Shown one piece after another: positions 44,245 through 53,286 of a stretch of DNA of 64,000 nt (position 1 is the first letter of the stretch; each line of letters opens with the position of its first letter). Source of the stretch: Rugosimonospora acidiphila. Lineage in GTDB: Bacteria > Actinomycetota > Actinomycetes > Mycobacteriales > Micromonosporaceae. The stretch is taken from contig NZ_BAABJQ010000016.1 of assembly GCF_039543385.1 (NCBI RefSeq), forward strand, positions 1-64,000, read 5' to 3'. Below the pieces are notes generated by a model, which saw only the letters and a program-made list of their open reading frames with translations, had not been told where the DNA came from and searched no databases. The translations under genes were made by a program, and so were the position numbers.

Positions 44245-44283
44245 GGGCAGTCCCTCCCCGGCCCGCTGTGGCTACCGCGCCGG

Positions 44284-45090
44284 CTACTTCGCCGGCTCCG
44301 TGACGAAGTCGATCAGCCGCTCGATCGAGTTGATCAGTGGCGTCTCCACGTCGTGGTACCCGCGCACGCTGGCCAGGATCCGCCGCCACAGCTCGGCCGG
44401 CTCGGCCACGCCCAGGGCGGCGCAGACGCCCTCCTTCCACGGCCGCCCCGGCGGCACCACCGGCCACGCCCGGATGCCCAGCCGCTCGGGCTTGACCGCC
44501 TGCCAGATGTCGACGTACGGGTGGCCGGTCACCAGCACGTGCGGCGAGGTGACCGAGGCGACGATCCGGCTCTCCTTGGAGCCGGCGACCAGGTGGTCGA
44601 CCAGCACCCCGAGCCGCCGGGCCGGCCCGGGCCCGAAGTCGCGTACCGCCGCGGCCAGCTCGTCCACGCCGGACAGCGGCTCCACGACCACGCCCTCGAC
44701 GCGCAGGTCGTCGCCCCAGATCCGCTCCACCAGCGCGGCGTCGTGGATGCCCTCCACCCAGATCCGGCTGGCCCGCGCGACCCGGGCCGCCGCCCCCTGT
44801 ACCGCTATCGAGCCGCTCGCGGTGACGCGGCGCTGCGCGGGTACCGGCGCGGCCGCCGGGCGCCGCAGCGTCACCACCGCCCCGTCCAGCAGGAACGCGG
44901 CCGGCAGCAACGGAAAGTTGCGCCGCTTGCCGAACCGGTCCTCCAGCACCACCGCGCCGGACTCGAATCCGACCACCGCGCCGCAGAACCCCGATTCGGC
45001 GTCCTCCACCACGAGATCCGGTTCGGCGTCCACCTCCGGGACCACCCGCCTGCGCCGCCAGTCGCCCTTGAGAACGTCCTGTCCATACAT
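44284..45090 (-). CDS. DUF3097 protein
   Basis: 268 aa. Conserved actinobacterial family: N-terminal small beta-barrel (VVEDAESGFCGAVVGFESGA), then a TOPRIM-like segment RIWVEGIHDAALVERIWGDD and VGVLVDHL-type strand (RLGVLVDHLVAGSKESRI). The E and DxD-like acids suggest a nucleic-acid or phosphoryl active site; function is not established. TACCGT ends 7 nt before the ATG with no SD, so leaderless. Confidence 0.88.
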   Translation of the reverse strand: MYGQDVLKGDWRRRRVVPEVDAEPDLVVEDAESGFCGAVVGFESGAVVLEDRFGKRRNFPLLPAAFLLDGAVVTLRRPAAAPVPAQRRVTASGSIAVQGAAARVARASRIWVEGIHDAALVERIWGDDLRVEGVVVEPLSGVDELAAAVRDFGPGPARRLGVLVDHLVAGSKESRIVASVTSPHVLVTGHPYVDIWQAVKPERLGIRAWPVVPPGRPWKEGVCAALGVAEPAELWRRILASVRGYHDVETPLINSIERLIDFVTEPAK

Positions 45091-45171
45091 GGGCCCGACG
45101 GTATCGGGCGGCCCCACCAACGCGGACGACGCCGCGCCGCGACCGCGCGAGGGCGCCGCCGGCCTCCCGGC

Positions 45172-45231
45172 CGGGCACGGCACCACAGCCGCTCGCCCGG
45201 TCGGGCACGGCACCACAGCCGCCCGCCCGGC
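45172..45231. repeat. 30-bp tandem duplication
   Basis: Two adjacent 30-bp units beginning CGGGCACGGCACCACAGCCG with two differences, inside the divergent gap between the DUF3097 gene and the next rightward gene. A recent local duplication. Confidence 0.75.
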
Positions 45232-45348
45232 CGGGAGCGAGGGCGGCCGTTCGCGTCGCGGGCGGATCGCCGCCGCGGCTGGATCTCGCCGGCACCCGGC
45301 CCCGCCACGGCGAGACATCAGCCCGGCACGGCACGTACCCTTGCCTGC

Positions 45349-46134
45349 ATGTCCCCCGCAGCCAATGCGGCGACGCTGACCGTGCGCCGCTCCACCCGCT
45401 TCGTCACCTGGGTCCGCTCCTGGCGCGCAGGACTGTCGCCGTACGACGAAGTGGCCGGTGAGATCGCCGGTGACGAGGAGCATCTCGTCGCCGACGCGCC
45501 GGACACCTGGACGGATGTGCCGCTGCCGAACGTGCTGAGCCTGTTCGCCAAGCTGAGCCCCGACGACATCCGGCTGGTTCTGCCGGTCGCCGGCGACCCG
45601 CGCGGGCTGCCCGGCCCGGGCCCGTTCACCGGGGCCGCCCTGCTGGCCGAGGAGGGCGTGATCGCCGGGCGGTACGGGCTGGTCCCGCAGGTTCAGCGGC
45701 ACACGTCCGGCTCCGGGGACACCTTCGAGACCGTGCTGTGGCGGATGTTCCCGCTGGAGCAGGTGCCCGCCGCCGGCCACGAGCCCGGCCCCGCCGAGGC
45801 CGAGGGAGACCTGACCACCGCGATCGTCGAGGCCACCGGGCAGCTGACCCGGCTGGACGTGGCCCAGTGGCGGCCCGAGCTGGCCGGCGCCCTGGCCGCG
45901 CTGCGCCGCCCGGACTTCGCCGGCGACCTGCCGCCGGGCTACGACGCCCGCTGCCGGCGGCTCTACGCCCGCGCCAGCGTGCTGGACCAGGTGCTCGCGC
46001 TGGCCGGTCAGGCCGCACCGGGTGGCGCGGTGACCGGGTATGAGGCGATCCGGCGCGACGAGGCGCTGCGCCCGCTGATGACGGCCTGCCGCCGCGCGCT
46101 GGTGGCCGCCTGCAACGCCCGCCTGGCCCCCTGA
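45349..46134 (+). CDS. Conserved actinobacterial protein of unknown function
   Basis: 261 aa. No signal or TM segment. Recognisable conserved stretches are TPRFVTWV-like RFVTWVRSWRAGLSPYDEV and a helical C-terminal half (VLDQVLALAGQ, CRRALVAACNARLAP). I know no function. TACCCT lies 7 nt before the ATG and there is no SD. It is divergent from DUF3097. Confidence 0.82.
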   Translation: MSPAANAATLTVRRSTRFVTWVRSWRAGLSPYDEVAGEIAGDEEHLVADAPDTWTDVPLPNVLSLFAKLSPDDIRLVLPVAGDPRGLPGPGPFTGAALLAEEGVIAGRYGLVPQVQRHTSGSGDTFETVLWRMFPLEQVPAAGHEPGPAEAEGDLTTAIVEATGQLTRLDVAQWRPELAGALAALRRPDFAGDLPPGYDARCRRLYARASVLDQVLALAGQAAPGGAVTGYEAIRRDEALRPLMTACRRALVAACNARLAP

Positions 46135-46188
46135 GGCCGGGCGGACCCGCTCACCCCGGCCCGACCGGGCGGCCGGGCGGGTGCGTTC

Positions 46189-46968
46189 TCAGATCTCGTC
46201 CATGAGGTTGGCCACCGAGTCGACCACCCGGGACGGCCGGTACGGGAAGCGGTCGATCTCGTGACGGGTGCTGATGCCGGTCAGCACCAGGATCGTCTCC
46301 AGCCCGGCCTCCAGACCGCACAGGACGTCGGTGTCCATCCGGTCGCCGATCATCGCGGTGGTCTCCGAGTGCGCCCCGATCGTGTTCAGCGCCGAGCGCA
46401 TCATCATCGGGTTGGGCTTGCCCACGAAGTATGGGTCGACGTTGGTGGCCTTCGAGATCAGCGCCGCCACCGAACCCACCGCCGGCAGGACGCCCTCGTT
46501 GGACGGGCCGGTCGCGTCGGGGTTGGTGCAGATGAACCGGGCTCCGGCGAGGATCAGCCGGATCGCGGTGGTGATCGCGGTGAAGCTGTACGTGCGGGTC
46601 TCGCCGAGCACGACGTAGTCGGGCTCGATGTTGCTCAGCACGTACCCGGCGCCGTGCAGGGCGGTGGTCAGCCCGGCCTCGCCGATGACGTACGCGGTGC
46701 CGTTGGGCCGCTGGTCGCTCAGGAACTGCGCGGTGGCCAGCGCCGAGGTCCAGATCGCCGACTCGGGCACGTCGAAGCCCATCCGGCTCAGCCGGGCCTG
46801 CAGATCCCGCGGGGTGTAGATCGAGTTGTTGGTGAGGATCAGGAACGACTTGCCGGAGGACCGCAACCGGTTGATGAACTCGGGGGCGCCGGGGACGGGC
46901 TGGCCCTCGTGGACGAGCACCCCGTCCATGTCGGTCAGCCAGGACTCCACGGGCTTACGCTCGGTCAT
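46189..46968 (-). CDS. HAD-superfamily phosphatase, NagD-like (class IIA)
   Basis: 259 aa. Motif I DMDGVLV, motif II ILTNNS, Lys in YFVGKPNPMMM, motif III MIGDRMDTDVLCGLEAG: complete HAD IIA set. It removes phosphate from a small metabolite such as UMP or a sugar phosphate. Last gene of the fabG-fabI-hemH run, 77 bp after hemH. Confidence 0.93.
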   Translation of the reverse strand: MTERKPVESWLTDMDGVLVHEGQPVPGAPEFINRLRSSGKSFLILTNNSIYTPRDLQARLSRMGFDVPESAIWTSALATAQFLSDQRPNGTAYVIGEAGLTTALHGAGYVLSNIEPDYVVLGETRTYSFTAITTAIRLILAGARFICTNPDATGPSNEGVLPAVGSVAALISKATNVDPYFVGKPNPMMMRSALNTIGAHSETTAMIGDRMDTDVLCGLEAGLETILVLTGISTRHEIDRFPYRPSRVVDSVANLMDEI

Positions 46969-47045
46969 GCGGCCACCCGCGTCGGGTGAGAGCGGGACGT
47001 TGCCATCGGGGGACCGCTTCCTACTGTCGTCATGACGAAATCATC

Positions 47046-48101
47046 TCAGCCGTTGGTTACCGGCCCGGGTCGGCGGGCCGCACAACAGCCGGCCTCACAG
47101 TAGTCCCAGGTCGGAAGCCTCCCCAGCGCCTCGCGCGGGTGGCCGGGCTCGGTGCGCTCCAGCACCAACGCTCGGATCATCTCCACGAACCGCGGGTCGG
47201 TACCGGGGGTGGCGGCCCGCACGTAGTCCAGCCCGAGCGCCTTGGCGGTCTGTGCCGCCTCGGTGTCCAGGTCCCACACCACCTCCAGGTGGTCGGAGAT
47301 GAACCCGATCGGGCTGACCACCACGCCGGTGGTGCCCCCGGCCGCCAGCGCGGTGAGGTGCTCGTTGATGTCCGGGCCGAGCCATGGCACCTGAGGGGGG
47401 CCGGAACGGCTCTGCCACACCAGGTCCCATTCGAGGTCACCGGCGACCAGCCCGGCCACCTCGCGCAGTTGCGCCTCGTACCGCCGGCCGGTCGCGGTGC
47501 CGGTCAACGCCGCCATGGTGACCGCGCCCGCCGATTCCGCCATGGACACCGGAATCGAGTGCGCGGTGAACACCAGCCGGGTGCGCCCGTTCTCCCGCTC
47601 CGGCAGGGTGGCCAGGGCCGCCCGTACCGCGTCGGCGTGCGGCGCCACGTGCCCGGGGTGATCATGATAGTGGCGGATCTTGTCGATCACCGGCGCGCCG
47701 TCGCCGACCTCCGCCCGGGCCCGGTCGATGTCGTCCTGGTACTGCCGGCAGGAGGAGTACGAGCCGTACGGGCTGGTGACGAACGCCAGCGACCGGCGCA
47801 CCCCGTCATCGCGCATCTGCCGCACGGTGTCGGTCAGGAACGGGTGCCAGTTCCGGTTGCCCCAGTAGATCGGCAGGTCCGGCCCGTCAACGGCGAAGCG
47901 CTCCCGGATGGCGGCCAGCAGCTCGCGGCACTGTTCGTTGATCGGCGACACGCCGCCGAAGTGCCGGTAGTGCTCCGCGACGTCGGCCAGCCGCTCCTCC
48001 GGTACGCCCCGGCCCCGGGTCACGTTACGCAGGAACGGCAGGACGTCGTCGGGCCCCTCCGGGCCGCCGAACGACACGAGTAGAAAGGCGTCGTACTCCA
48101 C
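47046..48101 (-). CDS. hemH: Ferrochelatase (coproporphyrin III type, [2Fe-2S])
   Basis: 351 aa. LVSFGGPEGPDDVLPFL, catalytic-His segment FTAHSIPVSMAESAG, and SPIGFISDHLEVVWDLD with the conserved Glu. The C-terminal Cys cluster CEAGCC matches the iron-sulphur ligands of actinobacterial enzymes, which insert iron into coproporphyrin III. It follows fabI by 63 bp, as hemZ follows inhA in mycobacteria. Confidence 0.94.
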   Translation of the reverse strand: MEYDAFLLVSFGGPEGPDDVLPFLRNVTRGRGVPEERLADVAEHYRHFGGVSPINEQCRELLAAIRERFAVDGPDLPIYWGNRNWHPFLTDTVRQMRDDGVRRSLAFVTSPYGSYSSCRQYQDDIDRARAEVGDGAPVIDKIRHYHDHPGHVAPHADAVRAALATLPERENGRTRLVFTAHSIPVSMAESAGAVTMAALTGTATGRRYEAQLREVAGLVAGDLEWDLVWQSRSGPPQVPWLGPDINEHLTALAAGGTTGVVVSPIGFISDHLEVVWDLDTEAAQTAKALGLDYVRAATPGTDPRFVEMIRALVLERTEPGHPREALGRLPTWDYCEAGCCAARRPGPVTNG

Positions 48102-48164
48102 TCGCCCATCTCACCAGGTCGCCCGGTCGGCCCCCGCCGCGGGTGCGGCCGGGCATGCGCCCGG

Positions 48165-48932
48165 TCACGCCCCCAGCGCGTGATACCCGCCGTCGACGTG
48201 CACGACCTCGCCGGTGGTGGCCGGGAACCAGTCGGACAACAGGGCCGCTACCGCCCGCGCGGCCGGCTCCTGGTCGGTCAGGCTCCAGCCCAGCGGCGCC
48301 CGGGCCGTCCAGCTCTCCTCGAACTGCTCGAAGCCGGGGATCGACCTGGCCGCCATGGTGCGCAGCGGGCCGGCCGAGACCAGGTTGGACCGGATTCCCT
48401 GGTGGCCCAGGTGCAGCGCCAGGTACCGGTTGACCGACTCCAGGCTGGCCTTCGCCACGCCCATCCAGTCGTAGACCGGCCACGCCTTGGTGGCGTCGAA
48501 GGTCAGCCCCACCAGTGAGCTGCCCGACTTCATCAGCGGCATGCAGGCCATGGCCAGCGCCTTGTACGAGTACGCCGAGACCTGGATGGCGTTGGACACG
48601 TCCTCCCACGGAGCGTCCAGGAACCCGCCGCCCAGGCAGCTCTGCGGCGCGAACGCGATCGAGTGCACCACGCCGTCGAGTCCGTCCACGGTGGACTGAA
48701 CCTTGCCCGCCAGCCCGGCCAGGTGCCCCGCGTTGGTCACGTCCAGCTCGATCACGGGCGCCTCGGCCGGCAGCCGCTTGGCTATCCGCTCGACCAGGGA
48801 CAGCCGGCCGAAACCGGTGAGCACCACCGTCGCGCCCTGCTCCTGGGCGATCTTGGCGACCGAGAACGCGATCGACTGGTCCGTGATGACCCCGGTGACC
48901 AGCAGCCGCTTGCCCGCCAGCAGTCCAGACAC
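48165..48932 (-). CDS. fabI: Enoyl-ACP reductase, InhA/FabI type
   Basis: 255 aa, GTG start with GGGAGG SD. LLVTGVITDQSIAFSVAK nucleotide loop, active-site SAYSYKALA (Tyr) and YDWMGVAKASLE (Tyr and Lys of the YxxMxxxK pattern), GPLRTMAARSIPGF substrate loop. Performs the last NADH-dependent reduction of fatty-acid elongation. Sequence and gene order (fabG before, hemH after) follow the mycobacterial inhA locus. Confidence 0.95.
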   Translation of the reverse strand: MSGLLAGKRLLVTGVITDQSIAFSVAKIAQEQGATVVLTGFGRLSLVERIAKRLPAEAPVIELDVTNAGHLAGLAGKVQSTVDGLDGVVHSIAFAPQSCLGGGFLDAPWEDVSNAIQVSAYSYKALAMACMPLMKSGSSLVGLTFDATKAWPVYDWMGVAKASLESVNRYLALHLGHQGIRSNLVSAGPLRTMAARSIPGFEQFEESWTARAPLGWSLTDQEPAARAVAALLSDWFPATTGEVVHVDGGYHALGA

Positions 48933-48971
48933 GCTTTGCCTCCCTGACCTATGACTCGAGTGGCCGATGAC

Positions 48972-49676
48972 TCAGTGGCCCATGCCGACGCCGCCGTCGA
49001 CCGGGATGACCGCGCCGCTGACATAACCGGCCGAGTCGCCGGCCAGCCAGGTGACCGCGCCGGCGATCTCATCCGGCTGCGCGAAGCGGCCCGCCGGGAT
49101 CTGACCCAGGTACCGCTTCTTGACATCCTCGGGAAGATTGTCGGTCATGTCCGTCTCAACGAAGCCGGGGGCGACAACGTTCGCGGTGATGTTGCGGCTG
49201 CCCAGTTCGCGGGTGATGGACCGGGCCATCCCGACCAGGCCGGCCTTGCTGGCCGCGTAGTTGACCTGGCCGGCGCCGCCGAGGTGGCCGACCACCGAAG
49301 AGATGAAGATGAGCCGCCCCCACCGGGCGCGCAGCATCTTGGTACTGGCGCGCTTCGCGCACCGCCACGCGCCGGCCAGGTTGGTGTCGATGACCTTGTT
49401 GAACTGCTCCTCAGACATCCGCATGAGCAGCGTGTCCTCGGTCACCCCGGCATTGGCCACCAGCACCTCCACCGGCCCCAGCTCACCCTCGATCGTGGTG
49501 AACGCGGCATCGACCTCGGCGGAATCGGTGATGTCGCACCGCACGCCGAACAGTCCGTCCGGCGCGCCGCTGCCCCGGTGGGTCACGGCGACCCGGTCGC
49601 CCTGCTTGGCGAATGCCTGCGCGATGGCCAGGCCGATGCCCCGGTTACCCCCGGTGACCAGCACGGTACGTGCCAC
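48972..49676 (-). CDS. fabG: 3-oxoacyl-ACP reductase (MabA-like)
   Basis: 234 aa, GTG start 5 nt after AAGGAG. VTGGNRGIGLAIAQ, VANAGVTEDTLL, SSVVG, YAASK and GYVSGAVIPVDGG. NADPH-dependent reduction of 3-oxoacyl-ACP, directly before enoyl reductase with 39 bp between. First gene of the fatty-acid/haem transcription unit. Confidence 0.95.
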   Translation of the reverse strand: MARTVLVTGGNRGIGLAIAQAFAKQGDRVAVTHRGSGAPDGLFGVRCDITDSAEVDAAFTTIEGELGPVEVLVANAGVTEDTLLMRMSEEQFNKVIDTNLAGAWRCAKRASTKMLRARWGRLIFISSVVGHLGGAGQVNYAASKAGLVGMARSITRELGSRNITANVVAPGFVETDMTDNLPEDVKKRYLGQIPAGRFAQPDEIAGAVTWLAGDSAGYVSGAVIPVDGGVGMGH

Positions 49677-49822
49677 GAGGTCTCCTTGCGTGCGGTGGAT
49701 GATGTGCGAGATGTGCGAGATGACGCAACCAGAGCGTAGGCGCTGGCCGGGTCCGGGGGAAATCCACCCTCCGGCACGACGCCCGTCATTTGCGCTATGA
49801 TGTCTGCCGGCAATTGAGAGAC

Positions 49823-49875
49823 CCACGACCACAGGAGGTGATCGCTGTGCGAGATAGCGATCCTCCGAGTCGTGG
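49823..49875 (+). promoter_or_regulatory. Leader hairpin enclosing an SD and start codon
   Basis: CCACGAC pairs with GTCGTGG, GGAGG with CCTCC and ATCGCT with AGCGAT, giving 18 bp around a 9-nt loop (GTGCGAGAT), with one TG bulge and a small internal loop. The 5' strand contains AGGAGGTGATC, an 11-nt perfect complement to the 16S rRNA 3' end, and the loop contains the GTG start of a 17-codon frame. A TATGAT -10 box lies at 49796-49801, so the hairpin would be near the 5' end of the transcript. Confidence 0.7.
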
Positions 49876-49900
49876 TCCACTCCTCCGTCAGGCATCCTGA
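49847..49900 (+). CDS. 17-codon leader peptide ORF
   Basis: GTG start 8 nt after the exceptional SD AGGAGGTGATC. Reads VRDSDPPSRGPLLRQAS then TGA. Start and SD are inside the hairpin, and the codons after the loop form its 3' arm, so ribosome movement would open it. It is 89 bp upstream of the small membrane-protein gene. No amino-acid run typical of biosynthetic attenuators is present. Confidence 0.5.
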   Translation: MRDSDPPSRGPLLRQAS

Positions 49901-49989
49901 CGCTCGCGCGTGTGCCCTTCCGGCCGCGCCGCTGACCACGACTCGACACGCGCTTTCCCCGCGTCACTCCTCAAGTCCGGGAGCCGTCG

Positions 49990-50082
49990 ATGAGCCGTTA
50001 CGCCGTACCGCTGACCTTTGCCCTGGTCACCATCTGGGTGGGTGTCGTCTTCATGCTGGTCAAGAACGCCAGCGGCAGGTGA
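49990..50082 (+). CDS. 30-residue single-pass membrane peptide
   Basis: ATG preceded by GGGAG at 6-7 nt. Begins SRYAVPLTFALVTIW and continues hydrophobic to a VKNASGR tail: one TM helix with an Arg before and a Lys after it. The codons have strong GC3. It is oriented against both flanking operons, and lies 99 bp from the VWA stop. No known family is recognisable. Confidence 0.6.
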   Translation: MSRYAVPLTFALVTIWVGVVFMLVKNASGR

Positions 50083-50181
50083 GCCCGATCACGACCGGCG
50101 GCGCAACCGTGCGCCGCCCCGGCCGCGCGCCGATCAGGCCGACCCTGGCGCCCCGCCCGCCCCGCCGACACTGGCCGCCGC

Positions 50182-51132
50182 TCAGGGCAGCCGGGAGGTC
50201 CACAGCAGGCTCATCCCGGCCGCCGCGAAGGCGAACAGCAGCCCCACGCCCACGTACCACTGGGTGATCTCCCGCGGCACCGTCTTGAACCCGATCGAGC
50301 TGCCCATGTCCTGGTAGACCTGCTTGAGCTGGGACAGGCTGGCCGCCTCGTAGTAGTGCCCGTGCGTGGTCTGCGCCAGCTGCTGCAGCGACGGGCGGTC
50401 CACCGGTACCCGCTGGGTCTGGCCCTGGATCTGCACGGTGCCCTCGTCGGTGCCGAACGCGATGGTGGACACCGGCACATTGGCCGCCTTCGCCGCGTTG
50501 GCCGCGTCCTCGATCGGCCGGCCCGCGGTGCGGTACCCGTCGGAGAGCAGCACGATGCGGGCGGGGGGCGGCCCGGACGCGCCGTCGGCCGGCACCGACG
50601 CGATGGCCGACAGGCTGGTGAACACCGCCTCACCGGTGGCCGTGGCCTCGTTGAGCTGGAGCCCGTCGATGGCCTGGTCCACCGCCGCCTTGTCCTTGGC
50701 GGGCGAAACCAGCACGTTGGCCGTCTTCGCGAACGAGACCAGCCCGATGTTGTACGAGTCGGGCAGCTCCTTGACGAACTGCTTCGCCGCCACCTTGGCC
50801 GCCTCGATCCGGGTCGGCGCCACGTCGCTGGACTGCATCGACAGCGACACGTCGATCGCGACGATGACGGTGGCCCGCTCCAGCGGCTGCTTGGCGTCCG
50901 TGGCCGGCCGCGCCATCGCGCAGCCGAGGGTCACCAGCATCAGCAGGAACGCGCCGGCCGCAAGGTGCCGGCGGTACCCCAGGCCGCGCGGAGCCAGCTT
51001 CTCCAGCAACGACACGTTGGTGAACCGCACGGCGTAGGAGCGCCGACGCAGCTGGCGCAGCACGTAGATCCCGGCCAGCGCCAGCACCGGGATCAGGGCC
51101 AGCAGCCAGAGCGGGTCGAGGAAGCGAATCAT
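50182..51132 (-). CDS. VWA-domain membrane protein (BatA-like)
   Basis: 316 aa. N-terminal Aerotolerance-type TM pair (WLLALIPVLALAGIYVL, LAAGAFLLMLVTLGCAM), VWA domain with MIDAS DVSLS (94-98) and LLSDG, and a C-terminal TM helix (YVGVGLLFAFAAAGMSLLW). Partner of the MoxR ATPase and the DUF58 protein as in many bacteria, thought to act in metal insertion or complex maturation. The start overlaps the DUF58 stop by 4 bp. Confidence 0.93.
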   Translation of the reverse strand: MIRFLDPLWLLALIPVLALAGIYVLRQLRRRSYAVRFTNVSLLEKLAPRGLGYRRHLAAGAFLLMLVTLGCAMARPATDAKQPLERATVIVAIDVSLSMQSSDVAPTRIEAAKVAAKQFVKELPDSYNIGLVSFAKTANVLVSPAKDKAAVDQAIDGLQLNEATATGEAVFTSLSAIASVPADGASGPPPARIVLLSDGYRTAGRPIEDAANAAKAANVPVSTIAFGTDEGTVQIQGQTQRVPVDRPSLQQLAQTTHGHYYEAASLSQLKQVYQDMGSSIGFKTVPREITQWYVGVGLLFAFAAAGMSLLWTSRLP

Positions 51133-52142
51133 CGGGTGGTCCCCCTGGTGCGCGCGTGTCTTTGCGCCGCGACAAACCGAACGATATCCAGTAGCCAGTC
51201 ACGGTCCGTACGCAGCCGCAGGTGCGCGGCGCCGGCGGCCCGTAGCGCGGAGGTGATCTCGGCGCGCTGGGCGGCGGCCGCCGCCGCGTAGCGGGCCCGC
51301 AACTGCGCGTCACCGGTGTGCACCTCGTGCAACCGGCCGGTCTCCGGGTCGACGAACTCCATCACCCCGGCGTCGGACAGCTCCAGCTCGCGCGGGTCGA
51401 CGATCTCGATGGCCAGCACGTCGTGGCGGACCCCGAGCTTGCGCATGGGCCGGGCCCACTGGCCGGGCGCCACCATGAAGTCGGAGATCACCACCGTCAG
51501 GCCGCGCCGGCGGGGCGGCCGGTTCAGCGAGTCGATCAGGCCGCCCAGGTCGGTACGCCCGGGGCGCACCGGCGTGTGCGCGAGGGCCCGCAGCAGCCCC
51601 TGGGCGTCCTTGCGCCCCGCCTTGGCGGGCATCCGGGTGATCTGCTCGCCCGTGCCGATCACCGCGCCGATCCGGTTGCCGCCGCGCACCGTGAGGTGGC
51701 TGACCGCGGCCGCGGCGGCGACCGCGAGGTCGCGCTTGAGGCAGGCGGCGGTGCCGAAGTCGAGGCTCGCCGACAGGTCGACCGCCAGCCAGGTCTCCAG
51801 CTCCCGGTCGGCGTCGGTCTGTCGCACGTGCGGGATGGTGGTACGCGCGGTGACCGGCCAGTCCATCCGGCGCACGTCGTCGCCGGGCAGGTACTCCCGC
51901 GACTCGCCCACCTCGGTGCCGGGACCGGGCAGCAGCCCCAGGTAGTCGCCCTGCAGTAGCCCGTCCAGCTTCCGGGTGACCAGCAGCTGCAGCTTGCTCA
52001 GCGCGGGCTCGGCCCGGTTGGCCGAAAGCGGCAGTTCGCCGTGCCCCGAACTGGGGCTGGGGGTACCCGTCGCGTCAGCCGCCAGGTCACCCCGCGGATC
52101 CCTGCGTAACCTGCGCAGCAGGCCGAGCATGTCCCGACTCAC
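51129..52142 (-). CDS. DUF58-domain protein
   Basis: 337 aa from GTG. DUF58 signature REYLPGDDVRRMDWPVTART with VDLSASLDFG after it, a VWA-like fold. Middle gene of moxR-DUF58-VWA, 13 bp after moxR and overlapping the VWA gene. Confidence 0.93.
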   Translation of the reverse strand: MSRDMLGLLRRLRRDPRGDLAADATGTPSPSSGHGELPLSANRAEPALSKLQLLVTRKLDGLLQGDYLGLLPGPGTEVGESREYLPGDDVRRMDWPVTARTTIPHVRQTDADRELETWLAVDLSASLDFGTAACLKRDLAVAAAAAVSHLTVRGGNRIGAVIGTGEQITRMPAKAGRKDAQGLLRALAHTPVRPGRTDLGGLIDSLNRPPRRRGLTVVISDFMVAPGQWARPMRKLGVRHDVLAIEIVDPRELELSDAGVMEFVDPETGRLHEVHTGDAQLRARYAAAAAAQRAEITSALRAAGAAHLRLRTDRDWLLDIVRFVAAQRHARTRGTTR

Positions 52143-52155
52143 GCCGGCACCACCG

Positions 52156-53286
52156 TCATACCGGTCGCCCTGAGGTCGGCCAGGCGGCGGCCTGCGCGGC
52201 CGCCGGAGTCTGCGGGTACCCGTGGTGGTTGCCGCCAGGTGCGCCGCCCGCCGGCGTCGCGTTCTGCCGGGGCGCCACCGTGGGCAACGGGACGGCGGAC
52301 AGGATCCGGTCGATGATCTGGTCGGCCGGGATGTCGTCGGCCAGCGCGTCGTAGGACAGCACGAGCCGGTGGCGCAGGATGTCCGGCGCGATGTCCTGCA
52401 GGTCCTGGGGCAGCGCGTAGTCCCGCCCACGCAGCAGGGCCAGCGCCCGGGTGGAGCGCACGATGCCCAGCGACGCGCGGGGACTGGCGCCGTACTGGAT
52501 GAGCGGGGCGACATCGGGCATGCCGTGCTCGGCCGGTGCCCGGGTGGCCAGCACCAGCCGGACCGCGTAGTCCACCAGCGCGTTGTGCACGAACACCTCG
52601 TCCGCCTTGCTCTGCAGCTTCACGAGGTCGTCGGTGTTGAACACCGGTACCGGCTCGGGCGGCGCCACGCCCATCCGATAGACGATCTCCCGCTCCTCCG
52701 CGTCGGTCGGGTACCCCACCTGGATCTTCATGAGGAACCGGTCGCGCTGCGCCTCGGGCAGCGGGTACACGCCCTCCTGCTCGATCGGGTTCTGAGTGGC
52801 CATGACCAGGAACGGCAGGGGCACCTCGTGGGTCTGACCGCCGACCGACACCTGCTGCTCGGCCATCACCTCCAGCAGTGCGGACTGCACCTTGGCCGGC
52901 GCGCGGTTGATCTCGTCGGCCAGCAGGAAGTTGACGAAGACCGGGCCCAACTCGACGTCGAACTTCTCGCTGGATGCCCGGTAGATCCGGGTGCCGACGA
53001 TGTCGGCCGGGACGAGGTCCGGCGTGAACTGGATGCGGGCGAACGAGCCGCCGACCACGTGGGCCAGGGTCTCCACCGCCAGCGTCTTGGCGACCCCCGG
53101 CACCCCCTCGAGCAGGCAGTGCCCGCGGGCGAGCAGCGCGACGAACATCCGCTCGATCATCCGGTCCTGACCCACGATCACGCGCTTGACCTCGAACAGC
53201 GCGCGCTCAAGCAGACCCGCGTCCTGAGCCGGGGTGCTGCTCGGTGCTGAGGTCGGCGTGGACGGGGGCGGGGTCGGTTGGGCCAC
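52156..53286 (-). CDS. moxR: MoxR-family AAA+ ATPase
   Basis: 376 aa from GTG, which has GGAGGA a few nt upstream; an in-frame ATG 15 nt earlier lacks an SD. Walker A GVPGVAKT (61-68), Walker B LLADEINR (121-128), sensor 1 MATQNP. Acts as a chaperone-like ATPase with DUF58/VWA partners. The Pro/Thr-rich N-terminus and Ala/Gly/Pro tail are probably disordered. Same order as mycobacterial moxR1, followed after a gap by fabG-inhA-hemZ. Confidence 0.94.
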   Translation of the reverse strand: MAQPTPPPSTPTSAPSSTPAQDAGLLERALFEVKRVIVGQDRMIERMFVALLARGHCLLEGVPGVAKTLAVETLAHVVGGSFARIQFTPDLVPADIVGTRIYRASSEKFDVELGPVFVNFLLADEINRAPAKVQSALLEVMAEQQVSVGGQTHEVPLPFLVMATQNPIEQEGVYPLPEAQRDRFLMKIQVGYPTDAEEREIVYRMGVAPPEPVPVFNTDDLVKLQSKADEVFVHNALVDYAVRLVLATRAPAEHGMPDVAPLIQYGASPRASLGIVRSTRALALLRGRDYALPQDLQDIAPDILRHRLVLSYDALADDIPADQIIDRILSAVPLPTVAPRQNATPAGGAPGGNHHGYPQTPAAAQAAAWPTSGRPV

